Shown here: positions 9,531 through 21,489 of the stretch, one piece after another | How the letters are laid out: every line of letters starts with the position of its first letter | Position numbering within the stretch: position 1 is the first letter of the stretch | NCBI GenBank assembly: GCA_009823505.1 | Contig: VZQC01002896.1 | Location: forward strand, 2,397,465 to 2,461,464 | Direction of reading: 5' to 3' | Source: Rhizomys pruinosus | Taxonomy: Eukaryota; Chordata; Mammalia; Rodentia; Spalacidae | DNA: 64,000 bases | Notes under the pieces: model-generated | What the model was told of the DNA's origin: nothing | Database searches by the model: none | What the model saw: the letters and a program-made list of their open reading frames with translations, nothing else | Position numbers and translations under genes: made by a program

Positions 9531-10184
9531 TGTTAGGTCAGGGTTCAGGATAAAAAGCTAAGATGGGGGGTCTGGAGAGATGGCTCAGTGGTTAAGAGCG
9601 CCAACTGATCTTGCAGAAGACCTGGGTTCAATCCCCAGCACCTACATGAGAGCTAAGAACCATCTTTGGCCAGGCGTGGTGGCATACACCTTTGGTCCTA
9701 GCACTAGCACTCAGGAGGCAGAGGCAAGCAGATCTCTGTGAGTACAAGGCCAGCCTGGTCTACATAGCAACTGAAGGAAGACCCTGTCTCAAAAAAAAAA
9801 AAAAAAAGCTAAGATGGCGTAGACTGGTAGACCCCCCCCCCTTTTCTGGTCAGGAGCCTGCATTTGAAAAAACTTGTGGAGAAACCTTGCAAAAATCACC
9901 AGACGGAGCCAACACCTAGTTCTGGATTCCCATGAGACCTCTGGATCTGAGACCCACCTTCAGGGCCCTGACCTGACCTAATTGGCCAGATTCCAACATG
10001 TCACCATCTCCCCTCCCCTGCCCTGTTATATAAAAGTTCCTTTGCTCCTCTCAGACATGTACTTTCCCTGGTCTTTCACACCTAAAGGCCATTGGATTCC
10101 CTGAGAGAGCATTTTCCCTGGAATAAAACCCTGTCTTTGTTTACTTTTAATTTGGACTTCCTCTCATCATCAGGAAACCTAACA
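9531..10184 (+). mobile_element. 3' LTR of the ERV (copy A), split by a composite SINE
   Basis: The block begins TGTTAGG and ends CCTAACA, a perfect 7-bp inverted terminal repeat with TG/CA ends. It holds TATATAAAAG at about 10025 and AATAAA at 10122-10127, in LTR order. Without the inserted SINE (9567-9803) it is about 400 bp. The 5' LTR is not in the window, so no provirus target duplication can be read. Confidence 0.8.
9567..9803 (+). mobile_element. Composite B2-B1 SINE, locus 1
   Basis: The B2 head (GGAGAGATGGCTCAGTGG to CTAAGAACCATCTT) is fused directly to a full B1 (GGCCAGGCGTGGTGGC onward) with an A-rich tail. AAAAGCTAAGATGG at 9553-9566 recurs at 9804-9817, so the fusion was inserted as one unit, here into the ERV LTR. 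Also in copies B (about 20888-21107) and C (about 30607-30830). Confidence 0.85.
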
Positions 10185-10189
10185 GTCAC

Positions 10190-10616
10190 CACTGAACATG
10201 AATTAGGCCCTGGGTTTGGTTCCTAGCGCTACTAAGAACAAAAACGAGAAATGGAGTGCCTAATTAATTCCTAACATGTCCCACATATATACTCCCTTTT
10301 AGGCAATTGTTAAGCTAAAATTATCAGTTTCCTACTTCCCTTTTCTCTCATATTCCACATTGAATTTGTCAAGTATGCTTTGCCATCCTACTATATTGAA
10401 ACTCTAATCACGTCCCACCACTTCTGCCCTACCTCGGTTCAGCCACTATTATTCTTGCCTGGATTTTGCAACAGCTTCCTGTGTCCTAGCTTCCAGAAAA
10501 GCAGAGTGGTTGATTGATCATTCTGAACTACATTATACTCCTGAAATGACTATTTATGTTAGAGTGAAATCCCAGGTCCTAAAACAGCTCACAAAGCCCT
10601 ATAATAATATGATCTT
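10190..10616. other. No gene recognised
   Basis: Unique DNA. CTGGGTTTGGTTCCTAGCGC near 10210 resembles the B box of an ID-type SINE, but too little remains to assign. I see nothing else. Confidence 0.4.
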
Positions 10617-10812
10617 GGGGCTGGAGAGATGGCTAAGCAGTTAAGAGCACCGACTGCTCTTGCAGAGGACCCAGGTTCAATTCCCAGCATCCACATGGCC
10701 ATCTTTAACTCCAGTTCCATCCAGGGGAATCCGACGCCCTCTTCTGACCTCTGTGGCACCAACCTACATGCAGACAGTACACATAATAAAATAAAATAAA
10801 ATAAAAATATAA
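10617..10812 (+). mobile_element. B2 SINE, short form
   Basis: Forward B2 with a deletion after CATCCACATGG and a duplicated CCATCCAGGGG area. The tail is (AAAAT)n. Confidence 0.85.
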
Positions 10813-10879
10813 TATGATCTTGCCTACTTTGAGTTCTCTACCATCTTTGCTGACTTTATATCAGCTCCCTGGGTTTTCT

Positions 10880-11110
10880 TATGGTTCCCCAAATATAGCA
10901 GACAGCACCCACCTCAGTTCTTTGGCAAAGGCCATTCCCTCTGCCTAAAACATTCTTCCCCACATATCTGTTATTAACTCCTCACTTGAGGGTCTTTGCT
11001 TAAATGTCTCTTGTAGCATATGTTGTGGTGCCTTGACCACAATCCCTTGCACTTGTCATTCCTGCTAATGGCTTTTTCCTAAAAGCACCTGCAACTTTGT
11101 ACTTAAAGAC
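10880..11110 (-). mobile_element. Ancient L2-like LINE 3' fragment
   Basis: CATTCCCTCTGCCTAAAACA ... TTAACTCCTCACTTGAGGG ... GCTTAAATGTCTCTTGTAGC follows the well-known reverse L2 3' end pattern (CCTGGAACACTCTTCC ... AACTCCTACTCATCC ... CTCAAATGTCACCTCC). Non-coding and very diverged. Recurs at about 22160-22400 and 31890-32130. Confidence 0.5.
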
Positions 11111-11431
11111 TTCCTCAATTTGGGGGCATCTGCCATAGGATGGGCCTAATTGCCAGGAAGTAAACACCTTTGGGAGCAATGCTCTTTACCTAACCTCTTC
11201 CCTGGTGTGTTCTCTGAGGCATGTTCTTTAGTATTTCTCAGGAACTTCCCGATATGAACAAATGCACACACAGAAGGAATCTTATTATCATTCAGATATA
11301 AAATCCTGCCTTTCCCTAAAGGTGTATGTGCTGAAGACTTGCTATGACTTTCTAGAGGTGACTGGCTCATAAGAACACTAGCTTCCATCAATGGATTAAT
11401 CAATTAGTGCATATTTGAATGGACTACTAAG

Positions 11432-11580
11432 AAGTATAGCCTGCTGGGAGTGGTGGCACAGGCCTGTAGTCCCAGCACATGGGAGGCAGAGGCAGGCGGA
11501 TCTCAAGGCAAGCCTGGTCTACTTAGTGACTTCCAGGACAGCTGGGGCTACAGGGAGACTGTCTCAAAAAGACCAAAAAT
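11432..11580 (+). mobile_element. B1 SINE
   Basis: Forward B1 (CTGGGAGTGGTGGCACAGGC ... GACTGTCTCAAAAAGACC). 11111-11430 holds no recognised feature. Confidence 0.85.
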
Positions 11581-11749
11581 AAACAAATAAAAATAAATCT
11601 AGTCAGCTTATTTGGAGAAAGAAAAAAAAAATACAGCCTAACTGTAAAGCCAATCTCAATAAATAATAATGTAATAAATTTTAAAAAGAAAAATGAGGAG
11701 TCCTGTATGTGACGAAGAGACATACTTCAAGCACCAGCCACGATTGTGA

Positions 11750-11903
11750 TTGTGCGTGTGTGTATATGTGTGTGCCATAGCACACGTATGGATGTCAGAG
11801 GACAATTTCGGGAGTCACTTCTCTCCTACCAGGTGAACTCAGGTCATCAGACCTAACAGCAGGTGCCTCCCTCCGCCTGCTGAGTCATCTCACAGGCCCT
11901 CAA
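11750..11903 (-). mobile_element. B3-like SINE
   Basis: GTGTGCCATAGCACACGTAT, GTCAGAGGACAATTTCGGG, CAGGTCATCAGACCTAACAG and GCTGAGTCATCTCACAGGCC give the reverse B3 order. 11904-12118 shows nothing I can name. Confidence 0.7.
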
Positions 11904-12124
11904 AATAGCTTTTCAAGGAGACTTCTGTGTTTGACTTCACTTTCACTATCAGTTCTCATAATTTTCTCCATAGTGTCAACTTGACTTCTTTTTGCACTTT
12001 AATTTGGGTACTTTCTAGCTTTTCCTTCGGTCAAGAGTTTCAAGTTTCTAGGGGCTATTTAAGTATAGAATACTTGTTTTAAGTACAGAATTAACATACG
12101 CTATTAATTCATAAATCTTTTTTA

Positions 12125-12140
12125 AAATTTTATTATTTTT
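12125..12140. other. Empty SINE site in copy A
   Basis: AAATTTTATTATTTTT occurs once here, but copies B (23417-23432 and 23835-23850) and C (33155-33170 and 33565-33580) have it twice, flanking a B2 with a nested B1. Copy A therefore shows the pre-insertion state. Confidence 0.8.
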
Positions 12141-12342
12141 TATGTGTATGAATGTATTGTCTGCAGGTAGGTTGGTGCACCCGTGTCATGCAATGCCGTG
12201 GAGATCAGAAGAAGGCGTCGGATTTCCCTGGAACTGGAGTTAAAGATGGTTCTTAGCCACCATGTGGGTGCTGGGAATTGAACCCGGGTCCTCTGCAAGA
12301 GCAGTAGATGCTCTTAACTGCTGAGCCATCTCTCCAGCCCCC
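12141..12342 (-). mobile_element. B2 SINE
   Basis: Complete reverse B2: ATGTGTATGAATGTATTGTC to GAGCCATCTCTCCAGCCCCC. Confidence 0.9.
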
Positions 12343-12484
12343 CAAAATGTAAAAGTTTTATCCATTTTCCTAATACAAAAAAAGGAGAAATAATATGACT
12401 CCCTCCAGGATACAGTCCCATAAAAAACTCTCCACTCAGCATCCCTCTGGGATAGGAGTCAATTATTATTACTTTTTTTTTTAT

Positions 12485-12697
12485 ATATTTTTTTTTAATG
12501 TGAGTGTACTGTCTGCCTGTAGGTAGGTGCACCTGTGTCATGAAATGCCGAGGAGGTCAGAAGAGGGTGTTGGATTCCCCTGGAACTAGAGTTAAAGATG
12601 GTTCTTAGCCTCCATGTGGGTGCTAGGAATTGAACCCAGGTCCTCTGCAAGAGCAGACGGTGCTGCTCTTAACCACTGAGCCATCTCTCCAGCCCCA
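12485..12697 (-). mobile_element. B2 SINE
   Basis: Reverse B2 with a small internal duplication (GGTGCTGCTCTTAACC) at the head. GGAGTCAATTATT on its left and GGAGTCAATTGTT on its right fit a target duplication. Confidence 0.9.
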
Positions 12698-13045
12698 GGA
12701 GTCAATTGTTATAACAGTAACTCCTTACCGGACATGCTTAACTTCTTCCTTTGACTGATAGACATGAGATCTCTTGGAGGGATACCTTTTATTCCCCAAA
12801 AACATCAATTAAAAACTGTCAAAGCCAGGCACTATACTAAATATCTCAAAAGGGGCTTTTAAAACCTGGAAAACGCTCACAAAAGGTATACTAAGAACAA
12901 GAACTGTTCAAAATTGGATATAAACCACCCAGATCAAACAAAAATACCTTTCTTTACTGAAAAAAATCTTACTGAAAATAAAAATGGTTCTACCGGGTTG
13001 GGGCCTCCTCCAGCAGCCAACTGGTGTCAGTAAAGAAAAAACAGG

Positions 13046-13217
13046 TGTCAAGCTGGGTGTAGTGGTGCACACCTGTAATCCCAGCACTCGGGAGGTAGAG
13101 ACAGGTGGATCTCTGTGAGTTCAAGGCCAGCCTGGTGCGTTCCAGGACAGCTGGGGCTACAGAGAGACTCTGTCTCAAAAACACCAAACAAAACAAAACA
13201 AAACAAAACAAAAAAAA
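13046..13217 (+). mobile_element. B1 SINE ending at N
   Basis: Forward B1 whose (AAAAC)n tail is cut by the N at 13218. In copies B and C the same B1 continues through a long A tail into ACAGGTGTC, its target duplication. This shows copy A stops here. Confidence 0.9.
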
Positions 13218-13218
13218 N
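13218..13218. other. Ambiguous base N at end of copy A
   Basis: A single N. Left of it the sequence equals copies B and C. Right of it is DNA with no counterpart in those copies at this point. Confidence 0.85.
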
Positions 13219-13850
13219 TGCCTGGGAAATCACAGCAATCTTTGTCTCAACCTGGCCACATCACATGCTGGTTTTCAGATGTGAACCACATCTGTCTCAA
13301 GGAACTAAGGTTTTCTTACATGAAAAGGAAGACAAGGTGGGACGTGTCTCAGGTGGGGCTTGCCTCAGGTGGTGGAGTGGAAACACGGAATTGCTTTTGT
13401 GTGGTCTCCCACAAGTCAGGACTACAGGAAAAGGGATTGGGCTCAGTTGGTTAAAGTGCCTGCTGTGACGCCTCAGGCCCTGCGTTCAGATCCCTAGCAT
13501 ACAGCTAAAAGCCAGGTGTGGTTGCCATTGGGCTGTTAACCACTCTTAGCCAGTGGGGTTTTATGCACTGTGGTGGCAAAGGTTAGATTCCCAGAAGCTA
13601 CAGGCCAGCTAGTCAAACTAACTGGTTGACCTCCAGGTCAGTGGGGAACACTATGCCAAAACGGGAGCGGGGCCATTGGGATGGCTCAGTGGGTCAAGGT
13701 GCTTGCTGCAACCCTGAAGATCTGAGTCTGATCTCTGGAACCTGCATTAGTGGAAGGAGAGGGAACCAAACCCCTTTCAGGTGCTTTCTGATTCTCCAAG
13801 GTATGGCACACTGGGTGTGTTCTCCTGCCTCTAGCTTATTAAATATTTAA
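13219..13850. other. 630-bp single-copy spacer between copies A and B
   Basis: No gene recognised. B3-like remnants are visible near 13432-13500 (GGCTCAGTTGGTTAAAGTGC) and 13670-13790 (GGGATGGCTCAGTGGGTCAA ... GTGGAAGGAGAGGGAACC). This segment does not occur between B and C. Confidence 0.6.
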
Positions 13851-14953
13851 TTTTTATTTTTTTTTTTGGCCTTTTGAGACAGGTCTCCCTACGTCGCTCT
13901 GGCATCCTGGAACTCACCTCTGTAGACCAGGGCTGGCCTTGAACTCACAAGAGATCCGCCTGCGCTGCCTCCCGAGTGCTAGGATTAAAAGCATTGCGCC
14001 ACCACGCCGGCACCTTTTTTTTTTTATATATTTTTGAGGCAGGTCTCCCTTTCGTCCCAGCGGGCCTTGAGCTCACTCTTTAGACCAGGTGGCCTTGAAC
14101 TCACAGAGATTTCCTGCCTCTACCTCCTACGTTCTGGGGATTCCAGGTCATTGCCACCATGCTCCGGCTACATAATATGTAATTTTTTTAACGGTAGACT
14201 AGCACTCAGATCGGTAGCGGCAGGCAGCTCTCTGTGAGCTTCAAGGTCCAGCCTATCTAGCAAGTTACAGGCCGTTGGTAGCTCCAGGGAGCCTATCTCA
14301 AAGCAAACAAATGATAAAAAAAAACAAAAGTAGGAACAAAAAAAGAAAAAAAGAAAAAGAAAAAAAAGAATAAAAAAACACAATGGTAGAAAGATAATCA
14401 AGGAAAGACACTGCATTGACCTCTGGTTTCTACATACATTATATGGCTTATGTGACTTCATGATGCAGCTCCATGAGGTCATCATCCATGATGATGTGGG
14501 ACTTTGCAGTGCTACAGCTATTTAGGGGTCACCCATGCTCTAGTAGGAAACTGAAAGCTTATACACAAGAAAGTAAGGACATAAAGGCCACAGCAGGAGA
14601 TTGTCTACCTTAGGATCTTTTTTTTGGGGGGGGGTCTTTTTGGGACCAAGGGTGTCCCTGTAGTCCCAGCTGTTCTGGAAACTCCCTCTTGTGGACCAGG
14701 CTGGCCTTGAACCACAAAGTCCACCTGTCTTGCATCCCCAAGTTTCTTAGGATTAAAGGCGTGCGCCACCCCCTGCTCCTTAGGATTTGAACCCAACTAT
14801 TTAACTTCAAAGCCCTGGCTCATTCTAGTCCAGGATATGCCAAGCACTCTTTGGGTTGTATCTGTAGGAGAAGAGTCACAGAAAGGCAGAGGGCTTGAAA
14901 GTTTCTGTTGTGCTCAAGGAACAAAGAGGAATTAAATGTAATCAAAAAAATAT

Positions 14954-15151
14954 GTGGTCAGGAAAAGGAAAAACCCCCAAAGAAGAACTGAAGGCCGTTT
15001 CTCAGGGGTCTTTTGTTCCAAGGTAAGGAGCTTGTCTTCATCCTATAAAACACCCAGAAGATTAAGCAGATTGGCGAGTGATTGTACTTGGATGACTGGG
15101 AACACTGTTATGACTCCAAATGAACAGACATGGCTGAAGCAGGAAGGATGA
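14954..15151 (+). other. Copy B counterpart of the 65-codon open frame
   Basis: Identical in sequence to 3474-3671. Function unknown; coding status doubtful for the reasons given there. Confidence 0.15.
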
Positions 15152-16227
15152 CCTGTTGGCCAGACACCAATCCCTACGTTCTAGATACGCTCACCCAGAG
15201 GAGTCAGATCACAGGGCAGGAGCGGGGGCACTCGCCCGGCATCTTCACCAGGCGCCACTGTATTTGGAGTCAACAGGCCAAAGATGATGGCTGCCTCCAT
15301 TAAAATGTCCATGCTGGGGGCCGGAGACGGCTCGACGGCTAAAAGTGCTGGCTCTTCTTTCAGAGGACCCGGATTCAATTCTCAGCAGCCACATGGCAGC
15401 TGACAACTATGGCTAACTCCAGTTCCAGGGGATTCCACGACCCTCTTCTGACTTTCAAGGGCATTATCTGAAAGAGTGCCCTTATGTGTGTCAGGCAATT
15501 ACTCTCATTGTATCACAAAAAATAGTAAAATATTTTTTTTACAAATAAACCATGCTGAGTAAGCTCACTGAGATTATTAATATCTATTGAGTGCTTACTG
15601 AATTCTAGGTACTCTGCCAAGTGATCTAAATGCATTCTTTTAATTCTAACAGTAAAATTTTCTCAAAACTTTAGGCTACATTACAGGAAATTGACACTAT
15701 TTGGTATGCTTAACATATAAATGCAGCTGAGAACATCTAGAGGTGGGAAAACTTGGTTTAAATTAAATTACATGGTCTCCTCAAATCCAGGTCTGTCTGA
15801 AGAGAACTCTACAATCAGGCAACTCTGAGTTCAAACTTTGGCTACCACCTGCCAGCCGTGAGTCCTGAGACAAGTTCCTTAACCTAAGTTGGTCCTGGTG
15901 GCACATGCCTTTAGTCTCAGAACTCCTGAGACAGAGGGAGGCAGATCTCTATGAGACTTTGAGGCTGTCCTGGTCTCCATAGTGAGTCTAGGCATCGGGC
16001 CACAGGGAGACTGTCTCAAAAACAAAAAAACAAAACAGTCTCTTTTGACTTTCTGAGACTTAGTTTTCTCATCTATTTACACGAGGTACTAAATAAGAGT
16101 AAATAAAAAGATAAGGCTGGGTGTGGCAACAATAATGGCTGAACAGGAAATCGGTTTTGGGTTTTTTGGGGGGGGGTCTTTTTGAGCAGGGTCTCCCTTT
16201 CTAGCCCCAGCTGGACTTGCACCAGCA

Positions 16228-16585
16228 CGCCCTGCTGAAAAGGATATTGTTACTTAATGAAAGCAGGTCAGATAAGAAGTTAGCAGTGAGAATGCCACAG
16301 CAGTGGGCTGTCTGGCAGGGGCTGCACCGGCGGAAGGTGTGGGCTCTATGGGCTGACTTACACACCCGGCACATCCTTTCCTGGGTCTGCCCCATGGGCT
16401 GGAGCAACGCATGGTGTAGGGAGTCTGGGATTGGCTACTAGGAGGTTACATTATCTGATATAAACAGCGTGTTGTATTAGAATAAATTGGATTTGCACCC
16501 ACTGCTGTGGGTCCCCGAGGTGAGCTGGAGCAGTCTCCTGAGTGTACTCCCCACTACCTGTCCCCGTGAGGGATTAGCTCCTACA
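16228..16585 (+). mobile_element. Possible ERV LTR (copy B)
   Basis: Counterpart of 4748-5100, with the TATA-like element and an AATAAA near 16481 retained. Confidence 0.3.
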
Positions 16586-19500
16586 GGAAGGCCTAGCTAC
16601 ATGGTGCTAAGCCACTGACTCCTTGATTCCGTTCTTCAACCAACAAGCAGGTGGATGTGGCCTCTTCCCTGCCTGCCACTTTTGAGCAGAGAGGTTTTGA
16701 TTCCATCTTCTCCTGGCTCTTCTATCCTTATAAGAACTTATTTCAGGTTCCTAGGTCTTTGGGGATCTCTAGGAAATGGGTCATAACAAATATAGGAGTA
16801 TATCATGGGGCCACAGGAAGCAGCGGCTGTGGTATCCCCAATCTCTTTTCCTTTCAGTTCTCATCAGTGGCTAGGATGCTAGACATCCTGCTCACCAGAG
16901 TCCTTTGCCATTCAAGTCTGCTGACCAGGTCAAGTTGGGCCTCTGGAATGGCCCTTGGTCATGGATGCTTCTGCATTGGTCTCTAGTCCATTTAGCATCA
17001 AACAGGCCTCTTGGGTCAGTTCTGGCAGACAATGAAACAAGTCGTGTTCAGGATGAACAGAGCCATAGGATCAGAATGACACTCAGTAGATCACTTGCCA
17101 CATAAATGCGCCATACAAGCAGATGCTTCCAGCATGACAGGAAGACAGGGACCATCTTGTCAAATTGGCCTGTCAATGAGCTGTTGTTCCAAAAGACAGT
17201 TTCTGCTGCATTAATCTGATCATTCAAGTCACCCCTAATGGGATTTCCAGTTCTATCAATGGTACAGATGAGATTTCCTGAACACCTTCCTACTGTAGAG
17301 AGCCTGGGTACAGTTAAACTTAAAACAAAAACAAACGCCTTTAAATTTGTAGTGAAAAACTGGGTGTCATGTTGCCTATAATCCCTTTTATTTGACAGGC
17401 TGAGGCAGGAGGATTGCCACAGGTTTAAGGCTAGCCTGGATGACAAAGTGACACCATATCTCAGAACAAATACTCCCTCCAACCCAAAGTAAACTAATAA
17501 CAACACATCCCAATACATGGAGTAGATGGCTCAGTGGTAAAGGTGCTTGTCACTGAACTCAAGACAACCTGAGTTTGGCTGAAGAGATACTTCACGGTTC
17601 AGAGCACTGGTTGCTCTTGCAGAGGACTAGGTTCAGCTTCCATCACATTGACTACACCAGTCTATACTCCAGTTCCAGGATCTGATACCATCTTCTGGTT
17701 CCCACGGCATTGCTTGCATGGGTGCACGTATATTAGGCAAAACACCCCACTCATCACATATAAATAAAAATAAACAAAACATTTTAAAAAGATTTAGAGA
17801 TGGGGCTGGAGGATGGCCAGCGGTTAAGAGCGCCGACTGCTCTTGCAGAGGACCCGGGTTCGTTCCCAGCACCCACATGGAGACTAAAAACCATTTTTTT
17901 TGGTCTTTTCGAGCAGGGTCCCCTGTAGGCCCCAGCTGTCCTGGAACTACTCTGTAGACCAGGCTGGCCTTGAACTCACAAAGTCCACTGCCTCTGCCTC
18001 CAAGGAACCATTTTTGACTCCATATCCAGGGGAACCGATGCCCTCTTCTGACCTCCGCGGCATTGCACGACATGGGTGAATAACCTACATGCAGACAGTA
18101 CACTCATCACATAAAAAAAATAATAAATTAATTAAAAATTTTTTTTAAGTTTAAAAGATACCTGAGTTTGATCACTAGGAAACACATGGTGGAAGGAAAG
18201 AACCAACTCCATAAAGTGTGCTCTGCACTGCCACATGTCTGGCTGGGGTACATGCCACACCCATATAAAAATGTAATAAAATATAAAACAAACAAATTGT
18301 AGCAAAGAATAGGTTTCCAGGAGTTGAAAGCAAATGAGGGATGGATGCTACTCCCCTCTGCCCCCAAGTGGTCAGCATGTGAACTGGTAATGGCTGGAAG
18401 AGACCAGCAGAAGACCAACCAGAGTGCATTGTTGCCCTTAAGCACTAATGTCCATATAAATGCCAGATAAGAAGCAGAGAGAGATCCCTGAATAAAAAAT
18501 GACATTCTGGGCTAGAAAGATGCTAGGGGTTAAAGAAAGCACTGGTCTTCCTGCAAGAACCTAGTTCAGGTCTCAGCACCATACAGTGGCTCACACCACA
18601 TTCTTAGTAAAGAAGAAGGTTAAAAAAGTCCTGGGCTGGAGAGATGGCTCAGCGTTAGAACACCGATGCTCTTGCAAGGACCTGGGTTGATTCCCGCACA
18701 CCCACATGGCGCTAAGAACCGTCTTTGATATAGTTCCAGGGAATCCAACGCCCTCTTCTGACCTCCGTGACATTGACAACACGGTGCACCAACCTACATG
18801 CAGAAAAAGTTCCCTGCTGCCAGATGGTGGTGCACGCCTTTAATCCTGCCTCAGGAGCAGCAGGCAGGTGGATCTCTGTAAGTTCAAGGCCAGCCTGTCT
18901 TACAGCAAGCTAGGCCACTGGGACTTAAAGGGACCTGTCTCAAAAATACCAAAAAAAAAAAAAAAAAAAAGTTCCTGCTGTCATGGACAAATAAAACTTC
19001 CCTAGAGATGACAAAGATGAGAGGATTCAGCTTCCTGAATGTTTTATAAAACATAACTATGTGTATACTTTCTTCTTTTTCAAGTATAGTATTTGGCTTG
19101 ATTTTGCTTTTTTGTTTTGAGTTATAATTTTTAAAATTTTTTGAGACACGGTCTTGTAGCCCTAGCTTGACTGGAGCTCACTGTGTAGACCAGCTGGCAT
19201 TGAACTCACAGAGATTCTGCCCCTGCTTCCCGAGGCTGGTATAAAGGCAGTACCACCAAGCCCAGCATGAGACAGGTCTGCTATATAATATAAACTGCCT
19301 AGAATCCATATATAGCCCAGGCTTTAAACTCATGATATTGCCTCAGCCTCTTCATGTGCTAATCTGGTTGTAGAACATGTTAATTTTTTGTTTTTCTCTT
19401 GGTGTTTTTGAGACACTCTTGGTCTTCCTATAGCCCAGCTAGTCCAGAACTTACTGCCGACCAGGTGGCCTGTACTCACAGAGTATGCTAGTCTGCCTCC

Positions 19501-19619
19501 CAGTTCTGCGACTAAGGGTATGCACCAACACGCCCCAGCCATGTATAGTTTTGAGATTCAAATTTATACTGTGTGGTCCAGGAACTACCAGGCTGAGGAA
19601 TTTGTGTAAAAATTATCCT

Positions 19620-20856
19620 TAGGCTGGTGATAACCCTGAAGTACCTAGCCTCAGTCCCACCAGAGACCAGCAATACTTCTTCCCTCTTCTGCCCCTCTGG
19701 ATTCCTTCTCACTTCTGCCCAGAAATGGCGGGCGCTCCAGCAGCCTGGCTCAGGGACCACACCTCCACCCCCACCTTTGAGGCAGCTACTGATGGGGACC
19801 ACCTCACCTCTAAAGTTACCCCCATTGTTAAGCCCCTATGCCAGATTCTGGAGCACTCAGCTCCAACAGGGTTGCATAATCCACTGCTGGGACACAGACC
19901 TCATGGATCCATGGCCTTGGGCAATGCCAGGCGACTCTGTGGCCCGGGACTGGCCTCTGGTCCTGTCAGACCACAGGGAATTCTTTTACTCACCCCCTCT
20001 TACAAACCTGATTACCAGCCTGAAGAAAGGAACGAGCTCTGGAGCAAGGAAGCATAGACACACTGGCCCCCAGGGATCTGTTCCAACTCCTAGAACCACT
20101 CTTTGACCTGCCAATCTCCGGCTCATATCTTACAAGTTCATTTCTCCTGGCACACCTGTGCCAAGGCCAACCTGCAGGGGGCCCTCCAGATATGCCAGCC
20201 CCTGTATCAGCTCCATGGACACAACCCGGAGAAACTGGAGAGAAACTGTGGACGTGCACAAACACCCATGGAGCACATCGTCCATGTTTTGGGGTCCATA
20301 ACCCTAAACGTCTGGAAATCATTCATCCCACCAGCTGCAGTCTTCAGCAAAGCAGCCAGACTACTAGGCCACCCACACTGTGCCATTTGTCCAGACTCAA
20401 AGAGCCAACCAGGAGATGGTCTGTCAACAGCTGGGACCCATTTCTCAGGTTTTCCTGAGACCTCAAGGACAGGTCTGAATAGTCAGGCATGGCAGCCTTC
20501 GCCCTCTGCACCTTCCCTCACCTCCTTCTTTTTGTTGTTTTCCTCTGCTTCCCCTGCTGCCACAGGTGCCAGATGCTGTTACACCTCTGCCCGGTTGCCC
20601 TTTGTCTCGTTATCGTCTCAGTCTTCACCCAACCAGTGGATGCTGTGCCAGATCCGACATACTGCTGGCACATCCATGTTCAGGATACATGGCAGATGAA
20701 ACTGGAACACATCCGGAGGTCTCCAGAGTGGTCATTACATCCCACATCCCTGTGCTCACAGCCCACCTACTCCTGACTGCCTCTCCCTTCAACTTGCCAG
20801 CTCAGCAGGAAGAAGTCGGAGCAGGATCTATGCTCCTATACCCTAAGAGGTCAGGA
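19620..20856 (+). pseudogene. ERV pol/env remnant (copy B)
   Basis: Counterpart of 8230-9530 with extra single-base deletions, dense at 19825-19990, that break the RNase H-like frame further. The integrase-like and env-leader segments remain recognisable. The pattern of losses is unlike normal pseudogene decay, because neighbouring SINE-free DNA is almost unchanged. Confidence 0.75.
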
Positions 20857-21489
20857 TGTTAGGTCAGGGTTCAGGATGATAAAAGCTAAGTGGGGGTCTG
20901 GAGAGATGGCTCATGGTTAAGAGCGCCACTGATCTTGCAGAGACCTGGTTCAATCCCCAGCACCTACATGAGAGCTAAGAACCATCTTGGGCAGGCGTTG
21001 TGGCTACACCTTTGGTCCCGCACTAGCACTCAGGGGCAGAGGCAAGCAGATCTCTGTGAGTACAAGGCCAGCCTGGTCTATCAAAAAACCCCTACGTTCA
21101 AAAAAAAAAAAAAAAGCTAAGAGGCTGTGGTAGACTGGTAGGCCCCCCCCCCTTTCTGGTCAGGAGCCTGCATTTGAAAAAACTTGTGGAGAAACCTTGC
21201 AAAAATCACCAGACGGAGCCAACACCTAGTTCTGGATTCCCAGAGACCTACAGGACTGAGACCCACCTTCAGGGCCTGACCTGGACCTAATTGGCCAGAT
21301 TCCAACATGTCACCATCCCCCTCCCCTGCCCTGTTATATAAAAGTTCCTTTGTCCTCTCAGACATGTACTTTCCCTGGTCTTTCACACCTAAAGGCCATT
21401 GGATTCCCTGAGAGAGCATTTTCCCTGGAATAAACCTGTCTTTGTTTACTTTTAATTTGGACTTCCTCTCATCATCAGGAAACCTAACA
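20857..21489 (+). mobile_element. ERV 3' LTR with composite SINE (copy B)
   Basis: TGTTAGG start and CCTAACA end as in copy A. The composite B2-B1 SINE occupies about 20888-21107 with eroded sequence. TATA box and AATAAA are retained. Confidence 0.75.

Larger units (their letters stand above)
2399..13217 (+). repeat. Large direct repeat, copy A
   Basis: This segment recurs at about 13858-24955 (copy B), and from about position 6190 onward at 27250-34650 (copy C). Stretches without SINEs are near identical: 3301-3830 reads the same as 14778-15310, and 6841-7040 the same as 27905-28080. Copy A ends at the N at 13218 inside a B1 tail. It lacks a B2+B1 insertion present in B and C (empty site 12125-12140). 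Real tandem duplication and mis-assembled haplotypes both fit; see findings. Confidence 0.9.
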
